DNA of 64,000 nucleotides from Fluviicoccus sp. (GTDB lineage Bacteria; Pseudomonadota; Gammaproteobacteria; Pseudomonadales; Moraxellaceae): positions 153,829-217,828 of the forward strand of contig NZ_JAUSMX010000005.1 in NCBI RefSeq assembly GCF_030646115.1, given 5' to 3'. This document shows positions 1 to 9,162 of the stretch, piece by piece (position 1 is the stretch's first letter; each line of letters opens with the position of its first letter). The notes below the pieces were generated by a model. That model saw nothing but the letters and a program-made list of their open reading frames with translations. It was not told where the DNA came from and did not search any database. The position numbers and the translations under genes are program-made.

Positions 1-203
1 AGCTGTTGTTCCGATGAAGGCTCAAGTTCCGGATATTCCTGCTGAAGATACTCGATGACTTCCTCAGCACTCCATGGCCCCAAAGATGTCAGATAACCGG
101 GATAGGCTTCCTGAATGTCGCGCCAGGATGCAAAGGCTTGCCGGGATAACAGCATATCCCGGTCAGTGTAGATGATGTGAAATTTGACTGCGTTGTCTGT
201 CAT
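1..203 (-). CDS. hypothetical protein, partial (3' end outside the window)
   Basis: The ATG is at 203 on the minus strand and the frame stays open to the window edge, giving at least 67 residues. It begins MTDNAVKFHIIYTDRD and ends in an acidic, Gln/Glu-rich stretch. I see no signal peptide, membrane segment or recognisable motif, and the family is unknown to me. The 63-bp gap and shared direction put it just downstream of the START-domain gene, so the two could be co-transcribed. Confidence 0.5.
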   Translation of the reverse strand, partial: MTDNAVKFHIIYTDRDMLLSRQAFASWRDIQEAYPGYLTSLGPWSAEEVIEYLQQEYPELEPSSEQQ

Positions 204-266
204 GGGTTAACCACGAATCCTGATGGCCGTGAGCCGGAATATCCTTACAGGGATCCGGAACAAAAC

Positions 267-995
267 TCAGGGAATAGCCTGCCCGAATTCATAGATCTTG
301 AACGGTAACGGCCGCCCTTCCTTTGCATAGTCCTCTTTGTTCGCCATACGCTGCAACCCCAGAATGACGCTGTACGGCGCATTGCGTTGCACAAAGTTCG
401 CTGCCCAAGCCGGAGCAAATCCACCCGGATCGAAATAGCCTTCCACCTGCAAATCCACCTGCTTTTCGGACTTGGGCGTAAAACGCAAGGTCAGCTCTTC
501 GGCCTTGACCCGCACCAGCGGCGGCTTGGCTGGAAGAAAGTCAGGCATGGCGGTCACATGCATCACGATGCCGGGCTTGCCACGGGATTGCGGATCAACG
601 GTTATCTTGATGGCCGTATCCCGGTCCGGCAGCCCCACCGGCGCTTCATGAACCATGTAGGCAATGAACTCGGTGGGTGAATCCTTGCGCAGGAAACGGG
701 CCGTACGGGTTTTCCAGAACCAGCGGGGATAACTCTCGATGTCGTACATGACTCGGGCCAGCGAGGCCAGACTGGCGTCCAGGGTCGCTTCAACCTTCAT
801 GGAGCGGTAGCGCTTGCCGTCTTCCAGCCGTGCGAAGGTGCGGATATTGTGCAGGCGGTCGTTCTTGACCATCATCCATTCGTTGGTCAGCTTGTCGCGG
901 AATTCATCAAGGCCGTCTTCGTCCTCAGCATGGACCACGCCCGCAGCCACTGTCAAGCCCAGCAACAGGCTCAACCCGAAACGCCGGATTGTCAT
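267..995 (-). CDS. START-like domain lipid-binding protein, exported
   Basis: A 242-residue protein with a hydrophobic N-terminal signal sequence (cleavage probably after about residue 23, VVHA/EDED) followed by a START/polyketide-cyclase-like fold. Family-typical stretches include the SYPRWFWKTRTAR region near residue 90 and GLPDRD near 121. Such proteins bind hydrophobic ligands; here it would act in the periplasm or envelope, but the ligand is unknown. I chose the ATG at 995 because a GGGAG ribosome site precedes it; an upstream TTG at 1037 would add 14 polar residues that spoil the signal peptide. It diverges from the cytochrome bd operon across 274 bp, with no obvious functional link. 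Confidence 0.75.
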   Translation of the reverse strand: MTIRRFGLSLLLGLTVAAGVVHAEDEDGLDEFRDKLTNEWMMVKNDRLHNIRTFARLEDGKRYRSMKVEATLDASLASLARVMYDIESYPRWFWKTRTARFLRKDSPTEFIAYMVHEAPVGLPDRDTAIKITVDPQSRGKPGIVMHVTAMPDFLPAKPPLVRVKAEELTLRFTPKSEKQVDLQVEGYFDPGGFAPAWAANFVQRNAPYSVILGLQRMANKEDYAKEGRPLPFKIYEFGQAIP

Positions 996-1237
996 TGGAA
1001 TATTCTCCCGCGAGATTTTCTTTTTGTTGTCCGCCAAAGGCTATCGTATAGATCCCGGTGGATCCATGGGGAAAACGGTCAACTGGAGCCACGTTCTCGT
1101 ACCAGCTTCTGAACACGTTGCTCCGTTAGCTCAACAGTAACCGCTGGGCTGCCGGATTGCCATAATCCTTACTGCATTCGCCACTTTCAGTCAATCTTAA
1201 ACGATACGGGGTGAAATACTACAGGGGGTATGCTACT

Positions 1238-1251
1238 TTGATTAAACTCAA
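1238..1251 (+). promoter_or_regulatory. FNR/Anr-like box upstream of cydPABX
   Basis: TTGAT-TAAA-CTCAA matches the FNR/Anr consensus TTGAT-N4-ATCAA at nine of ten positions. It lies 18 bp before the cydP start codon, close to the GGAGGTGA ribosome site, so the geometry could mean repression as easily as activation. Control of cytochrome bd by oxygen through FNR/Anr is well known in proteobacteria. Binding here is inferred. Confidence 0.5.
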
Positions 1252-1269
1252 CTCCGGAGGTGACACAGG

Positions 1270-1470
1270 ATGCGTCAAGACCGCTTGAAGCGTGACATTA
1301 CGCTGTTGTTGCTGATCAAGGCCGGATTACTCTGGGGAATATGGTGCATTTGGTTTTCGCACCCGGTTGCCCCGCACATGCAAATGCCGGTGGAAAGCCT
1401 GGACTCCAGGATACTGTCTACCGCTCCCCTCTCCTCACCGTCCCCAACGCCCATACGGACGGTTCACTGA
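1270..1470 (+). CDS. cydP: cytochrome oxidase putative small subunit CydP
   Basis: A 66-residue single-span membrane protein: basic N-terminus, a hydrophobic segment at about residues 10-29, then a Pro/Ser-rich tail. Size, topology and position directly upstream of cydA match the CydP family of accessory subunits of proteobacterial cytochrome bd oxidases. A strong GGAGGTGA ribosome site sits 7 bp before the ATG. The role is probably assembly or stability of the CydAB complex in the inner membrane. The 130 bp before cydA hold no other gene I can see. Confidence 0.7.
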   Translation: MRQDRLKRDITLLLLIKAGLLWGIWCIWFSHPVAPHMQMPVESLDSRILSTAPLSSPSPTPIRTVH

Positions 1471-1600
1471 TGACCTATCTGTGCTGCTGCGGCAATGTGC
1501 CGCATTCCTTAAGCTACCCTGATCATGCAGTATTTCCTGTAAAGACTGTATGGGCGCCCTCCTTCATCACCCTGAACACGGCTTTTCTCCGGAGAATGCT

Positions 1601-3175
1601 ATGAACTTAGACACCGTGGTTGAACTGTCGCGACTGCAGTTTGCCGTCACCGCCATGTTTCATTTCTTTTTTGTCCCGCTGACCCTGGGGATGTCGTGGA
1701 TACTCTTTATTTGTGAGGCCACGTATGTCATGACCGGCCAGCAGATCTACAAGGACATGACACGCTTCTGGGGCAAGCTCTTCGGCATCAACTTCGCCAT
1801 GGGGGTGACAACCGGGATCACCATGGAGTTCCAGTTCGGGACCAATTGGGCCTATTACTCGCATTATGTCGGCGACATCTTTGGTGCTCCGCTGGCCATT
1901 GAAGGGTTGATGGCCTTTTTCCTCGAGTCCACCTTTGTCGGTATCTTCTTTTTTGGCTGGGACCGGCTGTCGAAGCTGCAGCATCTGATGACGACGTTTC
2001 TGGTGGCGCTGGGCTCCAACCTGTCTGCGCTGTGGATTCTGGTGGCCAACGGCTGGATGCAGAATCCGGTGGGTGCGGAGTTCAATTTTGTCACCATGCG
2101 CATGGAACTGGTGAGCATGGCGGATGTGTTTTTCAATCCTGTCGCACAGGTCAAGTTCATCCACACCGTCGCTGCCGGGTATGTCACGGCTTCGATGTTT
2201 GTCCTGGGCATCTCTTCCTGGTACTTGCTGAAAGCCCGGGACGTCAATTTTGCCCTGCGTTCGTTCGCAATTGCTTCCAGCTTCGGTCTGGCGTCTGTGT
2301 TGTCCGTGATTGTGTTGGGTGACGAATCCGGTTATACCGCCGGGGAAGTGCAACGGGTCAAGATCGCCGCGATTGAAGCGGAATGGGAAACCCAACCCGC
2401 GCCAGCCTCGTTTACAGCCTTCGGTTTTCCCAACCAGGCCGAGGAACGTACCGATTATGCCATCCAGATCCCTTATGCCCTGGGCCTGATCGCCACCCGT
2501 TCGATCGACAAGCAGGTCATCGGCCTGAAAGACCTGCGCAAGGAGCATGAAGCCCGAATCCGTGACGGCATCATCGCCTTTGAAGCCCTGCAAACGCTCA
2601 AGTCCGGTGACCTGAGTGATGCCGCCCGCACCCGTTTCGACCAGCACAAGGAAAACCTGGGCTACGGACTGCTGCTGAAAAAATATACACCTGCTGTGGT
2701 AGATGCTACCGATGCCCAGATCAAGCAGGCAGCGCAGGATACAATTCCCAAGGTGGCGCCCCTGTTCTGGTCGTTCCGGCTGATGGTCGGCCTGGGCTTC
2801 TTTTTCCTGTTCGTGTTTGCCGCCAGCTTCTGGTTTCTGGCGGCCAAGAAACTGGCGCCGCAACGCTGGCTGCTGCGGTTGTGTGTCTGGAGCATTCCCC
2901 TGCCCTGGCTGGCGGCGGAGCTAGGCTGGTTCGTGGCGGAATACGGTCGGCAACCATGGACGATCAGCGGTATCCTGCCGACGCACCTGTCGGTGTCGCA
3001 ACTGGCCGGACATGAAGTCCTGGGCAGCCTGATAGGGTTGGTGCTGGTCTATAGCGGTTTGTTCGTGGTCGAAATGTACCTGATGCTGAAATACATCCGC
3101 TTGGGCCCGGCGAGTTTGCATACCGGTCGCTATGACGGCGAAACCGCTGCGCCCGCGCTGAATCAGGAGGCATGA
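1601..3175 (+). CDS. cydA: cytochrome bd quinol oxidase subunit I
   Basis: A 524-residue polytopic membrane protein that oxidises quinol and reduces O2 to water, carrying haems b558, b595 and d. It begins [20 protein letters not shown], and His21 is in the place of the conserved b595 ligand near the N-terminus. GRQPW and the Q-loop region ([12 protein letters not shown], near residue 280) are typical. The ATG at 1601 follows GGAGAATGCT; the open frame extends 51 bp upstream without family similarity. It starts the cydABX part of the operon. In diazotrophs this high-affinity oxidase can scavenge O2 that would poison nitrogenase, which fits the context. Confidence 0.96.
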   Translation: MNLDTVVELSRLQFAVTAMFHFFFVPLTLGMSWILFICEATYVMTGQQIYKDMTRFWGKLFGINFAMGVTTGITMEFQFGTNWAYYSHYVGDIFGAPLAIEGLMAFFLESTFVGIFFFGWDRLSKLQHLMTTFLVALGSNLSALWILVANGWMQNPVGAEFNFVTMRMELVSMADVFFNPVAQVKFIHTVAAGYVTASMFVLGISSWYLLKARDVNFALRSFAIASSFGLASVLSVIVLGDESGYTAGEVQRVKIAAIEAEWETQPAPASFTAFGFPNQAEERTDYAIQIPYALGLIATRSIDKQVIGLKDLRKEHEARIRDGIIAFEALQTLKSGDLSDAARTRFDQHKENLGYGLLLKKYTPAVVDATDAQIKQAAQDTIPKVAPLFWSFRLMVGLGFFFLFVFAASFWFLAAKKLAPQRWLLRLCVWSIPLPWLAAELGWFVAEYGRQPWTISGILPTHLSVSQLAGHEVLGSLIGLVLVYSGLFVVEMYLMLKYIRLGPASLHTGRYDGETAAPALNQEA

Positions 3176-3177
3176 TC

Positions 3178-4314
3178 ATGTTTGATTACGAAACCCTGAA
3201 ATTCATCTGGTGGCTGCTGGTCGGAATTTTGTTTGTCGGCTTTGTCATCATGGACGGCTTTGACTTCGGCGTTGGCAGCATCCTGATGCTGGTCGCAAAG
3301 TCGGATGACGAGCGACGGGTGGCGCTGAACACCATTGGTCCGGTGTGGGAAGGCAACCAGGTCTGGCTGGTCACAGCCGGAGGAGCATTGTTTGCGGCCT
3401 GGCCCCTGTTGTATGCCGCCGCCTTTTCGGTACTCTACCTGCCATTGATGCTGGTGCTGCTGGGGCTGTTTTTCCGCCCGGTGGGCTTTGACTATCGCAG
3501 CAAGGAGCCCTCCGCCCGGTGGCGTCGCAACTGGGACATCGCCCTGAGTTTTTCCGGCATCCTGCCGTCGATCCTGTTCGGTGTAGCGGTCGGCAACCTG
3601 TTCTCCGGACTGCCCTTCCGCTACAACACCGACCTGCAGGTTTTCTATGGCGGCAGCTTCTTCGATTTGCTGAACCCGTTTGCCTTGTTCTGCGGTGCCG
3701 TTTCGCTGGTGATGCTGGGCACGCATGGCGCCGGCTATCTCCATTTGCGGACGGACGGCATGGTGGCGCAGCGTTCACGACAGCTGGCCATCATAGGCGG
3801 CGTGACAACAGCCCTCCTGTTTACCCTCGGCGGATTCTGGATCAAGGGCATGTCCGGTTTTGCCATTGAGCAGCAAGGCAATGTGAATGGCGTACTGACG
3901 CCGCTAATGAAAACCGTAGTCCGTCAGGATGGGGCCTGGTTGCATTCCCTGATGAACCGGCCACTGCTGTGGCTGGTTCCGGCGCTGGGAGTCCTGACCA
4001 GCCTGATGGCGGCGCTGGCGGCCTGGAAAGGCTGGCGCTGGACCGGGTTTCTCAGCAGTTCGCTGGCTTGCGGCAGTATCGTGGCCACTGCGGGTATTGC
4101 GTTGTTTCCCTTCATCCTGCCTTCTTCGCTGGATGCAGGCAGCAGCCTGACACTGTGGGACGCCACCTCCAGCCGCCATACCCTCAGCATCATGCTGGGT
4201 GTGGTTGTGGTATTCCTGCCCCTGATCCTGATCTATACGGGCTGGGTCTACCGGAAAATGCGTGGCACGGTGACGGTTGAAAATATCCGCGCCAACTCCC
4301 ATACGATGTATTAA
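3178..4314 (+). CDS. cydB: cytochrome bd quinol oxidase subunit II
   Basis: A 378-residue membrane protein, partner of CydA in the inner membrane. The start [12 protein letters not shown], the following [11 protein letters not shown] and the later [10 protein letters not shown] are signature CydB sequences. The ATG at 3178 sits 7 bp after AGGAGG; another ATG at 3172 overlaps the cydA stop but lies too close to the ribosome site. Translational coupling to cydA is likely. Nothing is unusual in length or composition. Confidence 0.96.
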   Translation: MFDYETLKFIWWLLVGILFVGFVIMDGFDFGVGSILMLVAKSDDERRVALNTIGPVWEGNQVWLVTAGGALFAAWPLLYAAAFSVLYLPLMLVLLGLFFRPVGFDYRSKEPSARWRRNWDIALSFSGILPSILFGVAVGNLFSGLPFRYNTDLQVFYGGSFFDLLNPFALFCGAVSLVMLGTHGAGYLHLRTDGMVAQRSRQLAIIGGVTTALLFTLGGFWIKGMSGFAIEQQGNVNGVLTPLMKTVVRQDGAWLHSLMNRPLLWLVPALGVLTSLMAALAAWKGWRWTGFLSSSLACGSIVATAGIALFPFILPSSLDAGSSLTLWDATSSRHTLSIMLGVVVVFLPLILIYTGWVYRKMRGTVTVENIRANSHTMY

Positions 4315-4326
4315 GCGAGGTGAATC

Positions 4327-4473
4327 ATGTGGTATTTCAGCTGGGTTCTCGGACTGGGTCTTGCCCTGTGCTTCAGCATCCTCAACGTCATGTGGCTGGA
4401 GTCGAACTATGCGTTTGGCCGCCGCAGCGAGCAGGAGTCCCGACATCGCTTTGAAGAGTTTCGGGATCAGTGA
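4327..4473 (+). CDS. cydX: cytochrome bd small subunit CydX (YbgT family)
   Basis: A 48-residue peptide beginning MWYFSWVLGLGLALCFSILN, the hallmark CydX/YbgT start, with one transmembrane segment (about residues 4-21), the conserved WLE, then a charged C-terminal tail. CydX is needed for stability and activity of cytochrome bd. It follows cydB by 12 bp with a GAGGTG ribosome site and closes the operon ahead of a GC-rich hairpin. Confidence 0.93.
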   Translation: MWYFSWVLGLGLALCFSILNVMWLESNYAFGRRSEQESRHRFEEFRDQ

Positions 4474-4478
4474 ACCAT

Positions 4479-4508
4479 AACCCCGCCGGGGAAGACCTCG
4501 GCGGGGTT
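4479..4508 (+). terminator. hairpin terminator after cydX
   Basis: AACCCCGCC pairs with GGCGGGGTT, and four inner pairs (one wobble) close on an AAGA tetraloop, giving a 13-bp stem. It starts 6 bp after the cydX stop. No strong T-run follows, so termination efficiency is uncertain. Confidence 0.65.
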
Positions 4509-4639
4509 GAATGACAAAGTCGTGTTCTCGCTTCGTTCAAAACGCCGGATGGCCGCCGTACGCGTCACTAAATCAACATCAATACGTCATGCAGTTTTGA
4601 TTCACTTCTCGAATTGCCAACAACAACGAGATCCTGATC

Positions 4640-5992
4640 ATGCGAATGCGTATTCTGGCCTTGGCCGGCCTGATAGCCTTCACCTCCCACGCCAATGCCG
4701 CCGCTCCCCGAACCAATTGGGTCGTCAGCCAACTTTACAGCTTCAACCACCCGCTGGCCGCCACCAACAGCGTGGAAGTCGCCACCAAAATGACGACCAT
4801 GGCCACCAGTCCCTACACCTTTTATCGCGGCACTGACCACCTTTTCTTCCAGGACATGCTCACCCTGCCCGCCTCCGGCTACGCCAACATTCAGACCGGC
4901 TATACCTGGCTGGGCGGCGACACCCATATCGGTAATTTTGACGCCGTCAAGGACAGCGCCGGAGCGGTCGTCTTCAAGGTGTCCGATTTTGATGAGGGCT
5001 ATCTGGGACAATACACGTGGGACCTGCGGCGCCTCGCTGCCAGCATGGTGCTTGCCGGACGGGAAACCGGCGTCAATGACAGCAATATCACCACAGCCAT
5101 CAATACCATGGTTGGCGCTTATGTCGATCAGATGAGCAGTTTCAAGGGCAGCAGCGCTGAACTCACCTTCCAGCTCAAGAGCAGCAATACCGGCGGCGCG
5201 GTCAAGGACACGATTACAGCAGCAGCCGGTAAAACACGCGCCAGCTTGTTGTCCAAATACACCCAGCTGAGCGGCACCACCCGCACCTTCCAGAACCTCT
5301 CCAACCTGACAGCGGTCGACACGACGACCTACAACAACATCAAGACTGCCATGAGCGGCTATGTGGCGTCGATTGCAGCCTCTAAGCAATACTCCGCCGG
5401 CTTTTATACGGTCAAAGACATTCATCGGAAGCTGGGTTCGGGTGTCGGCTCCTTGGGCAAGATGCGTTACTACGTTCTGGTGCAAGGCCCCAGTACGGCA
5501 ACCACCGACGATGTCATTCTGGAAATGAAGCAGACAATTTCAAGCTCGGTAGCGCTGGCCGATAACGGACAACTGCCTGCGTCCGCTTATGGTTACAACG
5601 AAGCCAACCGTGTCGCCAAAACCGCCAAAGCACAATTGATCAATGCGGAACGGTTGATTGGTTATACGAATATCAGCGGAATTCCTTACTACGTCCACGA
5701 GAAGTCTCCGTTTCAGGAAGATTTTGACTACACCCTGCTGGACGCCACACGCATGAACGCCGCCGCCATCTATCTTGGACAGGCGCTGGCTGCCGCGCAT
5801 GCCTTGGCCGATCAGGACTACGACTCAGCCATCGTCAGTTACAGCATCGACAAACAAGTCAGCGACGCCGTGACCAGCAAGAGCGGCTTGAAGGCGGAAA
5901 TGGTCAGTTTTGCTTTCGACTATGCCAATCAGGTTCAACTGGACTGGCAAAGTTTTGTCGCCGCCAAAAATGCGGGAACGCCCTTGTATTAA
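4640..5992 (+). CDS. exported DUF2252 family protein
   Basis: A 450-residue protein with a signal peptide (residues 1 to about 20, ending HANA) followed by a DUF2252 domain. Recognisable family motifs are FYRGTDHLFFQD, GDTHIGNFDAV, VSDFDEGYLGQYTWDLRRLA and, near the C-terminus, ADQDYDSAIV. DUF2252 proteins resemble aminoglycoside-phosphotransferase-like kinases and no reaction is established. The motifs seem intact, which makes a signal peptide unusual because such kinases are normally cytoplasmic. It stands alone between the cyd operon and phaB with moderate ribosome-site support (ACGAG). Confidence 0.8.
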   Translation: MRMRILALAGLIAFTSHANAAAPRTNWVVSQLYSFNHPLAATNSVEVATKMTTMATSPYTFYRGTDHLFFQDMLTLPASGYANIQTGYTWLGGDTHIGNFDAVKDSAGAVVFKVSDFDEGYLGQYTWDLRRLAASMVLAGRETGVNDSNITTAINTMVGAYVDQMSSFKGSSAELTFQLKSSNTGGAVKDTITAAAGKTRASLLSKYTQLSGTTRTFQNLSNLTAVDTTTYNNIKTAMSGYVASIAASKQYSAGFYTVKDIHRKLGSGVGSLGKMRYYVLVQGPSTATTDDVILEMKQTISSSVALADNGQLPASAYGYNEANRVAKTAKAQLINAERLIGYTNISGIPYYVHEKSPFQEDFDYTLLDATRMNAAAIYLGQALAAAHALADQDYDSAIVSYSIDKQVSDAVTSKSGLKAEMVSFAFDYANQVQLDWQSFVAAKNAGTPLY

Positions 5993-6144
5993 GGCTATTT
6001 CCGGGTGTGCCTGATGGGTTGCCGCGAGCAGGTTTAAAGCCGATCCACCAGGAGGGCGTCATTAATCCGTCATTTTTCGGTCACTAATCCTTCAGGGATG
6101 AAGAATGGAAATCTAGTTATCTGGTATGGCTTTGGAGAACCGAG

Positions 6145-6894
6145 ATGAGTGAAAAACGCATTGCCCTGGTCACCGGCGGAACCGGCGGCATTGGCACCGC
6201 CATCTGCCGTCGTCTGGCGGACGAGGGTTATCAGGTGGTGGCCGGGTATTACCATGGCGGCAAACATGAGGCCGCTCAGATTTGGCAGGAGCTGCAGTGC
6301 GAGGACGGCTACGACATTTCCCTGCAATACGGCAATGTGGCCGACTTTGACGATTGCCGGCGTATGGTTGCCGATATCGAAGAACGTTTCGGCCCCATCA
6401 GCCTCCTCGTCAATAACGCCGGGGTGACCCGCGACGGCACCCTGCGCAAGATGAGCGAGGACCACTGGCGCGTGGTGCTGGAAACCAATCTGTTCAGTGT
6501 TTTCAACCTGTCGCGTCATCTGGTGGACGGCATGATGCAACGTGGTTTCGGGCGCATCATCAATGTGGCGTCCATCAACGGCGACAAGGGTCAGTTCGGT
6601 CAGACCAACTATTCAGCCGCCAAGGCCGGCATGCATGGCTTTACCAAGGCCCTGGCGCAGGAGGTGGCGTCCAAGGGCGTCACCGTCAATACCGTGTCGC
6701 CGGGTTATACCGAGACCCCGATGGTGCTGGCGATTGCCCCGGAAATCCGCGAGCAGATCCGCCGTCAGATCCCGGTCGGCCGCTTGGGCCGCCCCGAGGA
6801 AATCGCCCGCGCCGTGGCCTTTCTCGCGGCTCCCGAATCAGGCTTCATCACCGGAGCCAACCTGCCGGTCAATGGCGGCCATTACATGCATTGA
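6145..6894 (+). CDS. phaB: acetoacetyl-CoA reductase (NADPH), PhaB type
   Basis: A 249-residue short-chain dehydrogenase that reduces acetoacetyl-CoA to (R)-3-hydroxybutyryl-CoA, the second step of polyhydroxybutyrate synthesis. Visible are the cofactor loop TGGTGGIG near the N-terminus, NNAG in the middle, and the active-site stretch INGDKGQFGQTNYSAAK holding the Tyr and Lys. GQFGQTNYS and NTVSPGYT are specific to PhaB rather than generic FabG. Start ATG follows GGAGAACCGAG. phaA and phaC are not in the window. A strong terminator follows. Confidence 0.9.
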   Translation: MSEKRIALVTGGTGGIGTAICRRLADEGYQVVAGYYHGGKHEAAQIWQELQCEDGYDISLQYGNVADFDDCRRMVADIEERFGPISLLVNNAGVTRDGTLRKMSEDHWRVVLETNLFSVFNLSRHLVDGMMQRGFGRIINVASINGDKGQFGQTNYSAAKAGMHGFTKALAQEVASKGVTVNTVSPGYTETPMVLAIAPEIREQIRRQIPVGRLGRPEEIARAVAFLAAPESGFITGANLPVNGGHYMH

Positions 6895-6927
6895 GCGGTT
6901 TTAGGCGCTTCCCTTCCGGGAAGCCTT

Positions 6928-6953
6928 GGGGAGCCTGATGGCTCCCCTTTTTT
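6928..6953 (+). terminator. rho-independent terminator after phaB
   Basis: GGGGAGCC-TGAT-GGCTCCCC forms a perfect 8-bp stem followed by six T. It lies 34 bp after the phaB stop and before the convergent acetate kinase gene. Confidence 0.92.
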
Positions 6954-6985
6954 GTGATGCGGCCATGAAGGTGAGCAAACGGTGA

Positions 6986-8134
6986 TCAATCCCCGAACAG
7001 CAGCACCGCCTCGGCGGCACGGCGCAACTCATCCTGCTCATCGGTGGCGATCACCAACAGGGAGGCAGCGGATTCAGCAACCGCAATGTTGACACAGCCT
7101 TCCCGGTTGGCTTGTTCATCCAGCTTCAACCCCATCCAGGCCAAGCGCCGGACGATACAGGCGCGCACGGCAGGCTGGTGTTCGCCAATGCCGCCGGTAA
7201 AGACCAGCAGATCCAGCCCGCCCAGTACTGTTGCCAGCCCTGCAATCTCCCGCGCCACCCGGTCGATGTAGTAATCAATGGCAAAAGCCGCTTCCGGCGC
7301 ATCGCTGGCGGTCAGGGTGCGCATATCGCCACTGATGCCGGAAAGCCCCAGTAAACCGGACTGACGGTACAACATCCGTGTCAGGGCTTCCACGGTCCAG
7401 TCCTGCTCCAGCAGATAAAGCAGCACGCCGGGGTCCAGATGCCCGCAGCGGGTGCCCATCGGCAACCCGTCCAAGGCGCTGAATCCCATTGTCGTTGCCT
7501 GACTTCGCCCGCCCTTGACCGCTGTCAGGCTGGAGCCATTGCCCAGATGGGCAATGATCACCCGCCCATCCGCCAATTGCGCACTGTCATGCCGTAACCG
7601 GCGCATGATCGACTGGCAGGACAATCCATGAAATCCATAGCCCCGGACTCCGCGTTCCCGCAGTTCAGCCGGCAGCGCATATTCCCGCCATAGCGAGGGC
7701 TGACCGGCATGAAAAGCGGTATCAAAGGCGGCTATCTGCACCAGGTCAGGGCAGCTGTTGCGGAGGGCGTCGACCACGGCCAGGGCCGCAGGCTGGTGCA
7801 GGGGACAGAGGGGGGCAAGCCGATGCAGTGCCCGCAGGACTCCTTCGTTGATCAGCACGGGAGCATCCCGCTCACCGCCATGCACCACGCGATGGACGCA
7901 GGCCGTGAGGCCGTGCTCTCCCGACTCTCGCAGCCAGGACACCAGTCGTAATGCAATGTCGGCGGCGCTTAATCCCGGCGGCCATTGACGCCGGGACTCC
8001 GGCAGGCCGGCGCAGGACTGCGCCGCGCCGGTGGCCAGATCGACATCCAGCACAAATACCGCCTGCGATTCTCCCTGGCGGTAACACGCGGCCTTCAGCG
8101 AGGAAGAACCGACATTCAACGTCAGCAGGCTCAT
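6986..8134 (-). CDS. ackA: acetate kinase (acetate/butyrate kinase family)
   Basis: A 382-residue ASKHA-fold kinase interconverting acetyl-phosphate plus ADP with acetate plus ATP. Motifs in order: NVGSSSLKA at the N-terminus, VHRVVHGGERD, GFHGLSCQSI, AHLGNGSSL, GLPMGTRCGHLDPG and FTGGIGEHQP. It is slightly shorter than the usual 395-405 residues. Its ATG overlaps the stop of the upstream phosphate acyltransferase by 4 bp, so the two are co-translated and form an acyl-CoA to acyl-phosphate to acid route. Next to phaB this could balance acetyl-CoA between storage polymer and acetate or propionate. Confidence 0.92.
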   Translation of the reverse strand: MSLLTLNVGSSSLKAACYRQGESQAVFVLDVDLATGAAQSCAGLPESRRQWPPGLSAADIALRLVSWLRESGEHGLTACVHRVVHGGERDAPVLINEGVLRALHRLAPLCPLHQPAALAVVDALRNSCPDLVQIAAFDTAFHAGQPSLWREYALPAELRERGVRGYGFHGLSCQSIMRRLRHDSAQLADGRVIIAHLGNGSSLTAVKGGRSQATTMGFSALDGLPMGTRCGHLDPGVLLYLLEQDWTVEALTRMLYRQSGLLGLSGISGDMRTLTASDAPEAAFAIDYYIDRVAREIAGLATVLGGLDLLVFTGGIGEHQPAVRACIVRRLAWMGLKLDEQANREGCVNIAVAESAASLLVIATDEQDELRRAAEAVLLFGD

Positions 8135-9054
8135 GGTTTTCTCCGGCGGTTATGGGCCACCAGCACCCCCAGCGCCAGGGAAATCACCCGCCCTTCTTCC
8201 TGTTCGGAGCGGCTGGTGAGCACAATGGGAAGGCGCGCGCCCATGACAATCCCCGCCGTGCGCGCCGATGCCAGATAGGTCAGTTGCTTGGCCAGCATAT
8301 TGCCCGCTTCCAGATCCGGGGCCAGCAGGATATCGGCATCCCCGGCAACCTCGGAGCGGATGCCCTTCATCCGGGCTGCTTCGGCGGAAATCGCGTTGTC
8401 AAATGCCAGCGGGCCGTCCAGTTTGCCGCCGGTAATCTGGTCGCGGTCGGCCATCTTGCACAGAGCGGCGGCGTCAATGGTCGAGGGGATGAAGGGTTTG
8501 ACTTTTTCCTGCGCGGCCAGGATGGCTACCTTGGGGCAGTCGATGCTGAGCGCGTGCGCCAGATCAATGGCGTTCTGCACGATGTCGCGCTTGGCGGCTA
8601 GGTCGGGTGTTACATTCAGGGCGCCATCCGTCACCAGCAGCAATTTGTGATAGGTGGCAACTTCCATGACAAAGACATGGCTCATCCGGCGTTCGGTGCG
8701 AATCCCGCTGGCGGCTTCCACCAGCACGGACATCAATTCGTCGGTGCTGGTGGAACCCTTGACCAGCAGCTCAACCTTCCCTTCCCGCGCCAGTCTGGCG
8801 GCCTCGCTGATCGAGGCATGGCTGTGAGGGGTATTGTGGATAGGGATATTGGTCAGATCCAGACCGGCCTGTTCGGCCACGCTGCGGATTCGCGACTCCG
8901 GCCCTACCAGAATCGGTTCAATCAGACCCAAGGAGCGGGCGCTGAGGGTGGAGCGCAGGACAACTTCGGAAACAGGATGCACAATGGCGGTTTGCACCGC
9001 ACCCAGCAAACGTGCGCGTTTCATCAGATCGGAGAAACGCATAATCGGCAACAT
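8131..9054 (-). CDS. phosphate acetyl/butyryltransferase (PTA_PTB family)
   Basis: A 307-residue enzyme moving an acyl group between CoA and phosphate. Typical motifs are EPILVGP, LVKGSTSTDELMSVLVEAASGIRT, VSHVF-like (SHVFVMEVATYHK), TDGALNVTPDLAAK, and GDADILLAPDLEAGNMLAKQLTYLA near the C-terminus. The single-domain layout resembles phosphate butyryltransferase and the C-terminal half of bifunctional Pta proteins; substrate (acetyl, propionyl or butyryl) cannot be decided from sequence. First gene of a two-gene operon with acetate kinase. Confidence 0.87.
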   Translation of the reverse strand: MLPIMRFSDLMKRARLLGAVQTAIVHPVSEVVLRSTLSARSLGLIEPILVGPESRIRSVAEQAGLDLTNIPIHNTPHSHASISEAARLAREGKVELLVKGSTSTDELMSVLVEAASGIRTERRMSHVFVMEVATYHKLLLVTDGALNVTPDLAAKRDIVQNAIDLAHALSIDCPKVAILAAQEKVKPFIPSTIDAAALCKMADRDQITGGKLDGPLAFDNAISAEAARMKGIRSEVAGDADILLAPDLEAGNMLAKQLTYLASARTAGIVMGARLPIVLTSRSEQEEGRVISLALGVLVAHNRRRKP

Positions 9055-9162
9055 GAGAAATCCCTGAAGGTGTTGTGGGTTTCCCTATTATGCACGATCC
9101 GTTCTGACAGTCTGGTGACGGACGATGATGGATGTACAAGACGTCATCGCTCCACTCCTGCC

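Noticed and set aside
1607..2863. Long minus-strand frame of 418 codons inside cydA
   Set aside because: It is the antisense of a clear cydA; the translation is Gln/His/Gly-rich low-complexity sequence typical of shadow frames in GC-rich DNA.
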